From Fontivita pretiosa (GTDB lineage: Bacteria; Planctomycetota; Phycisphaerae; Tepidisphaerales; Tepidisphaeraceae), in assembly GCF_050410795.1 (NCBI RefSeq), contig NZ_CP191258.1, forward strand, positions 1 to 64,000: a DNA stretch of 64,000 nucleotides. The letters are read 5' to 3'. Positions 41,107 to 50,530 of this stretch are shown here, one piece after another; the first letter of the stretch is position 1, and each line of letters starts with the position of its first letter. Below the pieces are notes generated by a model. The model did no database searches, was not told the origin of the DNA, and saw nothing but the letters and a program-made list of their open reading frames with translations. The translations under genes were made by a program, and so were the position numbers.

Positions 41107-42885
41107 ATGCAAACTGTTGTTCACGTTACACACGAGGCGATCCAGAAGATCGGCGGGATTGGCGCGGTCCTTCAGGGCCTGCTGACCAGCAAGGTCTACC
41201 TCACCAAGGCGCAACGCAACATCCTCATCGGCCCGCTTTGGCCAGGGGAAGACACAGGCGACCGGCGGCTCGGGCCCGGCGGGGAGGTCCTGTACTCCAG
41301 CTTCGACAACCTCTACCGTTCGCCTCTGGCCCAGCGCTTCCGCGAGATCGAGCAGACCTACGACGTCAACATCGTCTACGGACGACGCAAATTCACCGAC
41401 CGTGAGACCGGCGTGACCAGCGTCCCGGAGGTCCTGCTCATCGACGTCAGCCGCTTCAACAAGGAACAGCTCGGCATCTTCAAGTTCGAGCTGTGGGAAA
41501 AGTTCGGCATCGAAAGCAGCCGCTACGAAGACATCTGGGACTACGAACAGTACGTGCGTCTGGCGCGCCCGGCCATCGCGGCGCTGCACGCGCTGGGCGC
41601 CGCCGGCAGCGTCGCCGAACCCTGCGTGATCCTCAGCCACGAATACATGGGCATGCCCACGGTGCTGGCGGCGGTGCTGGAGGGCGAACGCTCCAACTTC
41701 CGCACCATCTTCTATGCCCACGAAGTCGCCACCATGCGACGCATCGTCGAAAACCACCCCGGGCACGACACGATGTTCTACAACGTCCTGCGCGCCGCCA
41801 TGGCCGCGGGGCACTTCGTCGAGGATGTCTTCGGTGACCAGAGCGATTTCTACAAGCATGCGCTGATCAAAGCCTCGCGGTTCTGCGACGGCATCCTGGC
41901 CGTCGGGGACTACACCCTCAAGGAAATCCGCTTCCTGGGGCCTGATTTTCTTACTGTTGACGCGCAGATCGCCTACAACGGCGTGCCCTGCTGGCGCATC
42001 GACGTGGCCGAGAAGATGCGCTCCCGCAACAAGCTCAAGCAGTACTGCAAGAACCTTCTGAAGTACGAACCGGACTACGTCTTCACGCACGTCACGCGGC
42101 TGGTGAAATCCAAGGGCCTGTGGCGGGATCTGCGCGTGCTGGAACATCTGGAGCCGTATCTGCGCGAGCGCAATGAGACGGCGGTCCTGTTCACCCTCAG
42201 CACCGAAGTACCCGCGCGAAAGCCCGAAGACATCCGCCGGATGGAGCAGCAGTACAAGTGGCCGGTCGTGCACCGCGAAGGGCTTCCGGACCTGTCCGGT
42301 GGCGAGGCGCTGTACTACCAGGGCGTTCAGGAATTCAACGCCTGCGCGCGGAACATCAAGGTTGTGTTCATCAATCAGTTCGGCTTCGACCAGCGCGTCT
42401 GCGGGATGCGAATGCCGGCCGACATGGAGTTCATGGACATCCGAAAAGGCTCGGATGTGGAGTTCGGGCAGAGCATCTATGAGCCGTTCGGGATCGCGCA
42501 GGTCGAGCCGATCAGCTTCGGGGGAATCTGCGTTTTCAGCGAGTGCTGCGGATGCGCGGGGTTCGTGAACAAGGCCGCGGGCGGCAAACCCGTGCCCAAC
42601 GTGATCGTCGCCGACTACACCGATCTGCCCAACAAGGGGCTTCGTCCCGAGCAACTGCTGGCCATCGGACAGCCCCAGCGTGACGAGGTGGAGAACATCG
42701 TCGCCGAGCGTGTGGCACGCGAGTTGATTCAGCGGCTGCCCAAAACCCCAGCCGAGTTCGAGCAATACATCGAACGCGGCCACGCGCTGGCGGAGAAGAT
42801 GAGCTGGGATGTGGTGGCCCGTGATTATGTGCTACCGGGCATCTTCCGCGCCGCTAGGGCGCAGCGACTCAAGCAGATTGCCTGA
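41107..42885 (+). CDS. Glycogen-synthase-like glycosyltransferase
   Basis: A 592-residue GT-B enzyme. The N-terminus V-H-V-T-H-E-A-I-Q-K-I-G-G-I-G-A-V-L-Q with I-L-I-G-P-L-W is close to the eukaryote-type (GT3) and GT5 glycogen synthase start. L-S-H-E-Y-M-G-M-P and T-I-F-Y-A-H-E-V-A-T continue that similarity. The C-terminal half has F-T-H-V-T-R-L-V-K-S-K-G-L-W-R-D and the donor-binding E-P-F-G-I-A-Q-V-E-P. It probably makes alpha-1,4-glucan. Together with the debranching enzyme at 26211 it suggests glycogen storage. The acceptor and donor are inferred. Confidence 0.82.
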   Translation: MQTVVHVTHEAIQKIGGIGAVLQGLLTSKVYLTKAQRNILIGPLWPGEDTGDRRLGPGGEVLYSSFDNLYRSPLAQRFREIEQTYDVNIVYGRRKFTDRETGVTSVPEVLLIDVSRFNKEQLGIFKFELWEKFGIESSRYEDIWDYEQYVRLARPAIAALHALGAAGSVAEPCVILSHEYMGMPTVLAAVLEGERSNFRTIFYAHEVATMRRIVENHPGHDTMFYNVLRAAMAAGHFVEDVFGDQSDFYKHALIKASRFCDGILAVGDYTLKEIRFLGPDFLTVDAQIAYNGVPCWRIDVAEKMRSRNKLKQYCKNLLKYEPDYVFTHVTRLVKSKGLWRDLRVLEHLEPYLRERNETAVLFTLSTEVPARKPEDIRRMEQQYKWPVVHREGLPDLSGGEALYYQGVQEFNACARNIKVVFINQFGFDQRVCGMRMPADMEFMDIRKGSDVEFGQSIYEPFGIAQVEPISFGGICVFSECCGCAGFVNKAAGGKPVPNVIVADYTDLPNKGLRPEQLLAIGQPQRDEVENIVAERVARELIQRLPKTPAEFEQYIERGHALAEKMSWDVVARDYVLPGIFRAARAQRLKQIA

Positions 42886-42891
42886 GCGCGG

Positions 42892-43452
42892 TCACTGACA
42901 TCGCGCCTCAACCCACTCGCACAGGGTGTGAAACAGCACCTTGTGTCCTTCCTGAATCCGGTGCGGGAGATGGGCCGGGATGATCAGCTCCAGGTCGCAC
43001 TGCCCGCGTGCCTGCCCGCCGTCGCGACCCAGAAACGCCGCCGTGAGCATCTGCTGTTTCCTGGCCTGCTCGATCGCCCGAAGGATGCTGGGACTGTTGC
43101 CGCTGGTGCTGAGCACGACCAGGATGTCCCCGGGGTTGCCCAGCGCTTCGACCTGGCGGGCAAAGACGGTCTCATAGCCGAAGTCGTTGGCGGCGCAGGT
43201 GATGGCGGTGGGATCGCACAGTGCGATGGCGGCAAGGGCACGGCGGTTACTCATGAACCGAACGCTGAACTCCTCGGCAAAATGCATCGCGTCGGCGGCG
43301 CTGCCGCCGTTGCCGCAGACCAGCACCTTGCCCCGGCGGCCCCAGCACTCCAGCATCGCCTGCCCAAGCTTCTCCAGCGTCGCCGCCATAGGGGCGAGCT
43401 TGGGCAGCAGCAGGCTCAATTCGTAGATCGCGTTATCCAGCAGGCTCCTCAT
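42892..43452 (-). CDS. gmhA: Phosphoheptose isomerase (SIS domain)
   Basis: A 186-residue SIS-fold enzyme. V-L-V-C-G-N-G-G-S-A-A-D-A-M-H-F-A-E-E and V-V-L-S-T-S-G-N-S-P-S-I are the phosphosugar-binding loops, and the C-terminal H-K-V-L-F-H-T-L-C-E-W matches GmhA. It converts sedoheptulose 7-phosphate to heptose 7-phosphate for LPS core synthesis. This fits an outer membrane with LPS-assembly genes (lptE, bamD) elsewhere in the window. No Shine-Dalgarno; a TATGAT box lies 8 nt upstream. Confidence 0.88.
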   Translation of the reverse strand: MRSLLDNAIYELSLLLPKLAPMAATLEKLGQAMLECWGRRGKVLVCGNGGSAADAMHFAEEFSVRFMSNRRALAAIALCDPTAITCAANDFGYETVFARQVEALGNPGDILVVLSTSGNSPSILRAIEQARKQQMLTAAFLGRDGGQARGQCDLELIIPAHLPHRIQEGHKVLFHTLCEWVEARCQ

Positions 43453-43460
43453 GGCCGCGC

Positions 43461-43490
43461 ATCATACGCCCGGCGGGCCGATCTTCCCAA
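43461..43490 (-). promoter_or_regulatory. gmhA promoter, leaderless spacing
   Basis: TTGGGA (43485-43490) and TATGAT (43461-43466) with an 18-nt spacer; only 8 nt separate the -10 from the gmhA ATG. Confidence 0.55.
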
Positions 43491-43548
43491 CATGCCGTTG
43501 CATGCAGCACAGACGCTGCGACGCAGGCAAAGCATCATCCGCCCAGGC

Positions 43549-45951
43549 TCATCGCGGCTCGGCGCTTGCGGCAGGCACCGTCAGCATCAATCTGTCGCCG
43601 GGTTGCTCGGCAGCGGTGCCGATCGGGATGTGGATCGGCTGGCAGGTGTCGATCCACTCGATGAGCGTGCCCGCCGCCGCGGTGGCGAGCAGCCTGCCGT
43701 TGATCAGCCGGCTGGTCTGGATCGGGCATTGCGGGCGAAGCAGCAGCCGGATCCGCCGCGCCTGCCCGTCGCTGCTGAGCGTCAGCCGCTGCTGATTTCG
43801 CCGGCAGCGGATCGTCGTGCGCCCCACCGCGTCGTCAGCCACCAGCCGCACCGACAGATCGGCGCCATCGGCGATGTGTACAAGCTGAAGCGTCAGTTCA
43901 TCGGCCAGCGTCCATCGCGGCGCGTCCTCGTGATCGCACATCGCCAGGATCGAGTTCTCGCGCACGAACAGCGGGATGTGCATGAAGTCCACCTTCTCGC
44001 GGTACCATTTCCCGCCGGCCAGAACCTGATGGCCGGTCAGGCTCGTCCATCGCCCCGGTGGCAGGTAGTATTCGGCGATGTTGTCCTCGCGAAACACCGG
44101 CGCCACCAGCAGCGATGATCCGAGCATGTACTGTCGGTCCAGATACAGACAGGCCGGGTCATCGGGAAACTCCAGCACCATCGCCCGCATCACCGGCCAG
44201 CCGTGTTCGTGCGCGTCGCAGGCGGCGGCGAACAGATAGGGGAACAGCCGGTTCTTGAGCCTGACGAACTGGCGCATGACATCGACAGACTGCTCATCGA
44301 ACAGCCAGGGCACGCGATAGCTGCTGGAGCCGTGCAGGCGGCTGTGGGTGGAGAGCAGCCCGAACGCGACCCAGCGTTTGTAGACCTCCGGGCGGGCCGT
44401 GCCGGTGAATCCGCCGATGTCGTGGCTCCAGAACGCCGCGCCCGACATGCAGAAGCTCAGCCCGCCGCGCAGATCCTCCGCCATCGATTCGAACGTCGCC
44501 TCGCAGTCCCCGCCCCAGTGCACTGGAAACTTCTGGCAGCCGGCCGTCGCCGATCGCGCGAACACGATCGCATGGTTCTTGCCATGAAAGTGTTCTAGCA
44601 GCTCGAAGACGGCCTTGTTGTACAGGTAGGCGTAATAGTTGTGCATCAGCTTCGGGTCCGAGCCATCGTGGTAAACCACGTCGTCGGGTATCCGTTCACC
44701 GAAGTCGGTCTTGAAGCTGTCCACCCCCATCTCCAGCAGCGCCCGGAGCCTGGACTGATACCACGTCACGGCATCGGGGTTGGTGAAATCGACGATCGCC
44801 ATCCCCGGCTGCCATTGATCGATCTGGTACACGTCGCCATCGCGGGTCTTGAGGAAGTATCCCTTGCGGCGGCCCTCGTCAAAGAGCGACGAGAGGCTGG
44901 AGATGTAGGGATTGATCCACACGCACACGTGCAACCCGCGCGCCTTCAGTCGCCGGATCATTCCCTGCGGATCGGGAAACGCCTCGCGATCCCACAGAAA
45001 GTCGCACCAGTGACGCTGCTTCATCCAGAAGCAGTCGAAATGGAAAACGCTCAGCGGAATGCCGCGGTCGAACATCTGATCGACCATCGACATCACCGTC
45101 TGCTCGTCGTAACGGGTCGTGAACGACGTGCTCAGCCACAGCCCGAAGGACCACGCCGGCGGCAACGCGGGCCGGCCGGCCAGCGCGGTGTATTTGCCGA
45201 GCACGTCCTTCGGATCAGGCCCGTAAAACACGTAATAGTCCAGCGATTCTCCGGGCACGCTGAACTGCACGGCCATCACGCGCTCGGTGGCAACCTCGAA
45301 TTCGACCCGCGCCGGGGTGTTGACCAGCAGTCCATACCCCCGGCTGGACAGATAGAACGGAACGTTCTTGTACGCCAGATCGCTGTTGGTTCCGCCGTCT
45401 TCCTGCCAGATGGCCACGGACTGCCCGTTGCGCACCAGCGGGCCAAACCGCTCGCCCATGCCATAGATGCATTCGCCCACCCCCAGCGACAGACGCTGCA
45501 TGAGATAGCTGCCCCGACCGCTGACCTGCATATACCCCAGGCTGTCGTACCCGCCGGTGGTGATGCTTCGCCCGTGCTCGTCGATGAACCGCATCTGCCA
45601 GTTGGACTTGCGGATCTGAAGCGTGAGCCTGCCGCTGGTGAAACGCAGGTGATCCGCATCATCGACGATGGCGACGTTCGACGCCCGCAGTCCGTAGTTC
45701 AGATCAAAGCTCCTGATGCCGCGCTCGGCGGGATGAAAATGCCGAACCTGCACACGGATCACATCGGGCATCGGCGAGGACACCAGCACCTGGAGCACAA
45801 GCCCCTCGAAGCGATCGACGCCTTCATTGCCATAGCGATCCAGCGCGCAGATGAACAGCGTGTCGTTATCGATGCGGTACTCGCAGATGCGTCTGACGCA
45901 CGTCGGGGTCACTCCCGCCGCCCACTGCCATGCTCCGTGACTGAACTTCAT
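43549..45951 (-). CDS. yicI: Alpha-xylosidase, glycoside hydrolase family 31
   Basis: An 800-residue GH31 enzyme, the usual length for YicI. F-H-F-D-C-F-W-M-K and the catalytic nucleophile Asp in D-S-F-K-T-D-F-G-E are diagnostic of the alpha-xylosidase subgroup; W-G-G-D-C-E-A-T-F carries the acid/base Asp. N-terminal galactose-mutarotase-like and C-terminal beta domains are present. There is no signal peptide, so it should act in the cytoplasm on imported xylosyl oligosaccharides. ATG at 45951. Confidence 0.92.
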   Translation of the reverse strand: MKFSHGAWQWAAGVTPTCVRRICEYRIDNDTLFICALDRYGNEGVDRFEGLVLQVLVSSPMPDVIRVQVRHFHPAERGIRSFDLNYGLRASNVAIVDDADHLRFTSGRLTLQIRKSNWQMRFIDEHGRSITTGGYDSLGYMQVSGRGSYLMQRLSLGVGECIYGMGERFGPLVRNGQSVAIWQEDGGTNSDLAYKNVPFYLSSRGYGLLVNTPARVEFEVATERVMAVQFSVPGESLDYYVFYGPDPKDVLGKYTALAGRPALPPAWSFGLWLSTSFTTRYDEQTVMSMVDQMFDRGIPLSVFHFDCFWMKQRHWCDFLWDREAFPDPQGMIRRLKARGLHVCVWINPYISSLSSLFDEGRRKGYFLKTRDGDVYQIDQWQPGMAIVDFTNPDAVTWYQSRLRALLEMGVDSFKTDFGERIPDDVVYHDGSDPKLMHNYYAYLYNKAVFELLEHFHGKNHAIVFARSATAGCQKFPVHWGGDCEATFESMAEDLRGGLSFCMSGAAFWSHDIGGFTGTARPEVYKRWVAFGLLSTHSRLHGSSSYRVPWLFDEQSVDVMRQFVRLKNRLFPYLFAAACDAHEHGWPVMRAMVLEFPDDPACLYLDRQYMLGSSLLVAPVFREDNIAEYYLPPGRWTSLTGHQVLAGGKWYREKVDFMHIPLFVRENSILAMCDHEDAPRWTLADELTLQLVHIADGADLSVRLVADDAVGRTTIRCRRNQQRLTLSSDGQARRIRLLLRPQCPIQTSRLINGRLLATAAAGTLIEWIDTCQPIHIPIGTAAEQPGDRLMLTVPAASAEPR

Positions 45952-45976
45952 TCGTTGTCCACCGAGCGATAAGCCA

Positions 45977-46000
45977 GCGGCGCGCCGTTAGGCGCGCCGC
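45977..46000. terminator. Perfect 10-bp GC hairpin
   Basis: GCGGCGCGCC-GTTA-GGCGCGCCGC lies between the dockerin/PEP-CTERM gene end and the alpha-xylosidase start on the minus strand. It is very stable but lacks a T run; likely a terminator or transcript 3'-end stabiliser. Confidence 0.45.
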
Positions 46001-46042
46001 CAGCGGAGGAGGTCTCAAACCGTCACGACATCGATCATTCGA

Positions 46043-47797
46043 TCATGCGCCTCCGACCGTGCGGCGGCAGCGCTTCAATGACCACGCGCCCAACGCCAGG
46101 AGCGACAGCGACGCCGGCTCGGGAATCACGCCCGACTGAATCGCCCGCAACGCCGCCAGGTACTCGCCGCCAAACATTCGGGTGTGCTCGGCGATCAGAG
46201 CTTCCGCGAGCGGACCAGCCTGGTTGACGTACGCATTGTCGATCAGGGCATAGTCCGTCGCGTCGATCGTGCCGGAGTAGTCGAAGTCTCCATTGATCCA
46301 GCCGCTCAACGTGTTGACATACCCGTTGTCGATCAGGCTGTAGTCGGTGGCGTCGATGCTGCCGGAAAGATCCGCGTCACCAAAGTAGGTGAACTTCACC
46401 AGCACGTCATCTGAGGCGACGCTCTGGCCGTTGAAGGTCGTGTAGATCGGCCCGCTGCCGCCGACCTGGGCCAGGTCGTTCAGCACCACGCCCAGCCCGT
46501 ACAGAAAGCTGCCGGCGGTCTGGTTCTGCTGGAAGGCGCGAGTCGAGCCGATGCCCGGCCCCTGCCAGTCGAAGTTCCCGCCGTTCTCCAGGGCGGTTTT
46601 GATCTGGGCGGTGACGGTGGCGAGGTTGCCTTCCAGGACATTCACGCCGCTGCCGGTGATGTTGACCTTGGCGCCGGTTCCGAGTGTCGGGGCCTTGTAA
46701 AGTGAGCTGACGCCGTTGCCCAGGTTCAGCACGCCGCCGGGTTCGATGGTCAGGGGGGCTTCGATCAGGACGGTGCCGCTTTTCGTGACGGTGGCGCCGG
46801 TCTTAACGACCATCGGATCTCCGATCGTCAGGGTCGAGCCGGTGGGAACGGTGATGTTCGTGCTGCTGTGGAAATTGATCGGCAGGTTGATCTTGTGGCT
46901 GCCCTGTAGGACTTCGATCAAACCGGTGCCGGAGGCGACCTGGACATTCAGCGTTCCGTTGCCGGCGATCTGGTAGGTGTTGGCGTTGTCAAAGCGCAGG
47001 GTTCCGATGGTGACGGCGGTTTCGGTCACGACGGTGGTTGGGGCTGTCGGTCGCGCGCCCAGGATCGCCACCGCGCCCGGAGAGTTGGGAATGAGACTGA
47101 ACCGCCAGCTTCCGGCCGAGTTCCAGTCGCCGATGCCTGTACGGAAGTACAGGCTCGGGCTGTTGGCTGGCGGGCTGACGAACGTGAGGTTGTCCACGTA
47201 GAAGGTCTGCGGAGTCGCGGGCGTTCCCTCCGGTGGCTCGCCCGGCTGCCAGTGCATGAACGTTTGCCACCAGCCCGTGGTCGTCGCCACCGGTTGCAGT
47301 CGCTCCAGATCCAACTGCACGTGGAACTTGGTGTCCTTGGCGGGGATGTCGATGATGTATGCCGGCGGCTGGGTCCAGCCCTGACCGTCGCCCTGCACGA
47401 CATACACCAGCCCCAGGGTGTTGTTCACGTAGCTGGAGGGAACGATCAGGTCGAACGCGATGTACTGGTGTGTGTTGTAGTTCTCCTGGCTGAGCGCGGG
47501 GTTGCGCGCTTTTTCGTTGAATGTCTGGTACCAGGTCAGCGCATTGGTGGGAACCGTGATCTGCATCCACCAGTTGGCGGGGTTGGGATCGCCGGTGACG
47601 TTGTTGACGCTGGTCAGCACGCCGCCTGGGGTGTTGGCGGTGAAGCCATCCTCGTTGTTGTAGATAGGCGGGTCGGCCTCGAAATCGGCGATGACGACAT
47701 CCGCCGCCGCATGCCCGCCCGCCAGCGCGCCCAGGGCCGCCAGTGCCGCCGCACGCAGCTTCCACGGTCCGGACCCAACACGAGATGAGCTGCTCAT
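46043..47797 (-). CDS. Secreted dockerin-like, PEP-CTERM protein
   Basis: A 584-residue exported protein starting MSSSSRVGSGPWK, 5 nt after a strong AGGAGG. A signal peptide is followed by a jelly-roll-like domain (V-I-A-D-F-E...W-W-M-Q-I-T-V) that may bind carbohydrate, then a beta-helix-like, Thr/Gly-rich region (about 200-430). Near the end are two dockerin-like calcium loops, G-D-A-D-L-S-G-S-I-D-A-T-D-Y and D-F-D-Y-S-G-T-I-D-A-T-D-Y, then I-P-E-P-A-S, a hydrophobic span and K-R-C-R-R (PEP-CTERM). It has a near-consensus promoter and a 5' stem-loop. Function unknown. Confidence 0.83.
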   Translation of the reverse strand: MSSSSRVGSGPWKLRAAALAALGALAGGHAAADVVIADFEADPPIYNNEDGFTANTPGGVLTSVNNVTGDPNPANWWMQITVPTNALTWYQTFNEKARNPALSQENYNTHQYIAFDLIVPSSYVNNTLGLVYVVQGDGQGWTQPPAYIIDIPAKDTKFHVQLDLERLQPVATTTGWWQTFMHWQPGEPPEGTPATPQTFYVDNLTFVSPPANSPSLYFRTGIGDWNSAGSWRFSLIPNSPGAVAILGARPTAPTTVVTETAVTIGTLRFDNANTYQIAGNGTLNVQVASGTGLIEVLQGSHKINLPINFHSSTNITVPTGSTLTIGDPMVVKTGATVTKSGTVLIEAPLTIEPGGVLNLGNGVSSLYKAPTLGTGAKVNITGSGVNVLEGNLATVTAQIKTALENGGNFDWQGPGIGSTRAFQQNQTAGSFLYGLGVVLNDLAQVGGSGPIYTTFNGQSVASDDVLVKFTYFGDADLSGSIDATDYSLIDNGYVNTLSGWINGDFDYSGTIDATDYALIDNAYVNQAGPLAEALIAEHTRMFGGEYLAALRAIQSGVIPEPASLSLLALGAWSLKRCRRTVGGA

Positions 47798-47893
47798 CGG
47801 ATTCCTCCTGCAAATGTGTTCAGGGGTAGAGGTGGTTGAAAGGACTCCCGTTTGAATGCCCACGACTCCGGGACGGATCCTCAGCTCGGAAAC

Positions 47894-47916
47894 CGCTTGC
47901 TGATTTTCAGCAAGCG
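47894..47916 (-). promoter_or_regulatory. 5'-terminal stem-loop of the dockerin/PEP-CTERM mRNA
   Basis: A perfect 10-bp stem (CGCTTGCTGA / TCAGCAAGCG, 3-nt loop) begins about 8 nt after the predicted transcription start. Such 5' hairpins often stabilise mRNA. On the opposite strand it is followed by TTTT, but no plus-strand gene ends here. Confidence 0.5.
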
Positions 47917-47930
47917 TTTTCTGAAACGCA

Positions 47931-47960
47931 AGTATAACCAACCCCCCGCCGGCGTGTCAA
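47931..47960 (-). promoter_or_regulatory. Strong promoter of the dockerin/PEP-CTERM gene
   Basis: TTGACA (47955-47960) and TATACT (47931-47936) with an 18-nt spacer, one of the closest sigma70 matches in the window. The leader is about 127 nt. Confidence 0.65.
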
Positions 47961-48056
47961 AGAAATTCCGCCAGACCGCTCAGACATCCGCTGCCGTCCC
48001 GGCGCGCAGGAATGGCCAGCCGTCGCACATCCAGGAACGCGTCGGGGAGCTTGCGC

Positions 48057-48755
48057 TCAGAACCCGCCGGCGCACATCTGTTTGAAGCTCTCGGGGAAGG
48101 GATAGCGCGGAAAGACTGCCGTCTGCGAGGATTCCCACATCCACGGAGACGGGTACACATCGCCGCGGAAACCGGCATCATACATCACCCGCAGCACGGT
48201 CTCGAGGCTCGGCTCGCGCCCGTGAGGATCGACCAGCTTGTTGGCGCGAGCCCCCAGGAAGCAGACCGACGCCACTGGCATGCGGTCCGGCCGGTCGCGA
48301 AGCATCGCCGTGACCATCCGGAACCCCGCCGCCAGGTCGTTCAGCGTCAGATGCTCGCGCTGTTTGGGCCGCAGCAGCGCAAGCACCTTGACCCGATCCA
48401 TGTCGTACTTCACGACCGTCGTGGTATGCGGCTGAACAAAGTGTCGGGCGAATTCGGTGATCATCGGCTCGCGCCACTGGCTGGTGGGCAGTCGCTCGGC
48501 CACTTGAGCGATGATCCCGTGGCTGTTGTCGGTGGCGTTGACCGCGCACACCAGCGCGCGGTAGCGCCCGGCGAGCAAGTCGTCGATCAGCCGCTGGCCC
48601 CACATGATGCGGATGTGCTCGACGGTATCCGGCTCTCGCTGCACCGGCGGCGCATCCGGCAGCAGGATGATGCGCGCCCCACCGCCGTCGAGCTGCCCGG
48701 CCAGATCATCGCCACTGCCTTCGTAGATGTGAGCTTCGGAAAGCTGGGTGCTCAT
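48057..48755 (-). CDS. Hypothetical protein, 232 aa
   Basis: Read from the Met of MSTQLSEAHIYEGSGDDLAG, preceded by a GAGGA ribosome site. It is a soluble alpha/beta protein with A-L-V-C-A-V-N-A-T-D-N-S-H-G-I and V-V-K-Y-D-M-D-R-V-K-V-L-A-L-L, then C-F-L-G-A-R-A-N-K-L-V-D-P-H-G-R-E. The last third has an aromatic cluster (YPSPWMWESSQTAVFPRYPF). No signal peptide. I do not recognise the family. It lies downstream of porB on the same strand. Confidence 0.65.
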   Translation of the reverse strand: MSTQLSEAHIYEGSGDDLAGQLDGGGARIILLPDAPPVQREPDTVEHIRIMWGQRLIDDLLAGRYRALVCAVNATDNSHGIIAQVAERLPTSQWREPMITEFARHFVQPHTTTVVKYDMDRVKVLALLRPKQREHLTLNDLAAGFRMVTAMLRDRPDRMPVASVCFLGARANKLVDPHGREPSLETVLRVMYDAGFRGDVYPSPWMWESSQTAVFPRYPFPESFKQMCAGGF

Positions 48756-48864
48756 GTCTGGGTCCTCGCTGGTTGACACATGACCGTGTTCCGAAATGAC
48801 CGATGATCCAATGTCAATGACCGCTGGCCCGGTGACGGCTCTGGCCACAGTGCCAGGAGCCTGG

Positions 48865-50487
48865 TCATTGCGACTTGTTCGCCTGAGCAGTCGCTGCGGC
48901 CTGCGGCGTCTCCGGCTCGATTCCCGCCATCTCCTGGAGCATGCGCCAGTTCCTGCGGCGGTCTTCGTTGGCCAGCAACAGCGCCGCTGAGGGGTTGCCC
49001 TGGCGATCAAAATGCTTCTCGAATCTTCCCTCGCCGCGAGCGAAGGTGATGAAATCCACCGGCTGGCCGGTCTTGGGATCGGTATACCAGTCCTTGTCCA
49101 TTGCCGGATTGCCCTTCAGACTCAGCCGATCGCGGATGCGTTCTCCGGCCTCCGGATCGTAGATGATCAGGGGGAAGGTTCGCGAATCGACCGCCAGTCG
49201 CGCCCGCTCGCCGGCCAGGTGGTCTCCCACGCCGTGCTCGGGCTGGCAGGTGGTGTAGGTGATGATCACCGCCGGGCCCTTGTATTCGTTGGCTCGAAGG
49301 ATCGCCTTGTAAAAGTGATTCACGTGGGCCGCGGTGGTCTGGGCAACGAACACGTCCGGATGGGCCATGACGATCTGCGCCAGCTCCTTGCGGCGCTCGG
49401 TCTTGCCGGCGATCTCCTTGCCGTGCACGCTCATCTTCGTGTTCTGCCCCATGAAGGTGCTGGTCGAAGCCTGCCCGCCGGTGTTGGAATAGACCTGCGT
49501 GTCCAGCACGATGACCTTGATGTCCATGCCGCTCATGAGCATGCGCGACAGCGCCTGGAAGCCGATGTCCATCATCGCCCCGTCGCCGCCGATCACCCAC
49601 AGCCGCTTGTTCTCCCAGCCCTGCTGGTTCCACTTGGCGCGCACGCCCATCGCGAACGTCGGGGCGTTCTCGAACAGCGAGTTGCTCCACGGCAAGCGGT
49701 ACGGATTGTACGGATACGTCGAAGTGTAGACGGTGTTGCACCCGGTGGCGGCGATCAGACCGACGTTCTCGGGACCATACTTGAAGCACGTGGCGGCGAT
49801 GAACATCCGCAGCACCGTCGCCTCGCCGCATCCCGCGCACGACCCGGCCCCGCCGACGTACTGAAGCGCGGTGTCCTTCAGCATCATGTCCGCCAGCACC
49901 TTGTCGTTGATGTACTGCTCCAGCGTCGGCCCCATCGCACGGAAGTGATCGAACTTTTCGCGGATGACCGGCATGTTCGTGTCGGTCTTCTTGATCATCT
50001 TCAGGGCGTGGTCGTCGCAGACCTGTACGCACTCGGCGCAGCCCTTGCACTTGGTCGGATCGATGAAGATGCCGAAGTACCCGGGCTCCTTGCCCTGTTT
50101 CTCGTAGGTCTGCCAGTACTTGCGGGTTTTGGCCCAGTCGTTTTCGACGCGGGCGCGCTGCTGGGGCGACATCTTCGCCAGCGCCGCTTCGAGCTGTGAC
50201 CTGGGGATCACCTTCCCAAGGATCGCAGTGTCCGGGCATTCAGTCACGCAGTCCATGCATCCGACGCAGTTGGAGCTGATGAATTCGGGGATCTCCGGCG
50301 CGATGAACGAAAAGTCTCGCGGCGCGCCCGTGCCGGCGGGAATGGCGCTGCGCGCCGAATCCAGATCCGCTTCAAGCTCGATGTCCCCGACGCCACGCTC
50401 GTACAGCGGGATCACCCGCTCGAAGAAGTTGCGTGCGTCAACGACCTGCTCGACAGACCGCGGTAATACTGCTGGTGTGATGGGCAT
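48865..50487 (-). CDS. porB: Pyruvate:ferredoxin oxidoreductase, delta-beta subunit
   Basis: A 540-residue subunit equal to the C-terminal part of one-chain NifJ-type enzymes. The N-terminus holds two ferredoxin motifs, C-V-G-C-M-D-C-V-T-E-C-P and C-K-G-C-A-E-C-V-Q-V-C. C-A-G-C-G-E-A-T provides proximal-cluster cysteines, and the TPP-binding domain has G-G-D-G-A-M-M-D-I-G-F and Y-S-N-T-G-G-Q-A-S. It oxidises pyruvate to acetyl-CoA and reduces ferredoxin together with PorA. An HNH cassette on the other strand separates it from porA. An AAGG element precedes the ATG. Confidence 0.93.
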   Translation of the reverse strand: MPITPAVLPRSVEQVVDARNFFERVIPLYERGVGDIELEADLDSARSAIPAGTGAPRDFSFIAPEIPEFISSNCVGCMDCVTECPDTAILGKVIPRSQLEAALAKMSPQQRARVENDWAKTRKYWQTYEKQGKEPGYFGIFIDPTKCKGCAECVQVCDDHALKMIKKTDTNMPVIREKFDHFRAMGPTLEQYINDKVLADMMLKDTALQYVGGAGSCAGCGEATVLRMFIAATCFKYGPENVGLIAATGCNTVYTSTYPYNPYRLPWSNSLFENAPTFAMGVRAKWNQQGWENKRLWVIGGDGAMMDIGFQALSRMLMSGMDIKVIVLDTQVYSNTGGQASTSTFMGQNTKMSVHGKEIAGKTERRKELAQIVMAHPDVFVAQTTAAHVNHFYKAILRANEYKGPAVIITYTTCQPEHGVGDHLAGERARLAVDSRTFPLIIYDPEAGERIRDRLSLKGNPAMDKDWYTDPKTGQPVDFITFARGEGRFEKHFDRQGNPSAALLLANEDRRRNWRMLQEMAGIEPETPQAAATAQANKSQ

Positions 50488-50518
50488 GATAACGCCTTCC
50501 GCTGAGTGTCATTCGTGC

Positions 50519-50524
50519 TACAAT
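50519..50524 (+). promoter_or_regulatory. TACAAT box 6 nt before the HNH-cassette ORF
   Basis: TACAAT then 6 nt then the ATG of the 88-residue protein, with no Shine-Dalgarno. The promoter shares the short gap with the divergent porB start. Confidence 0.4.
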
Positions 50525-50530
50525 GCTTTG

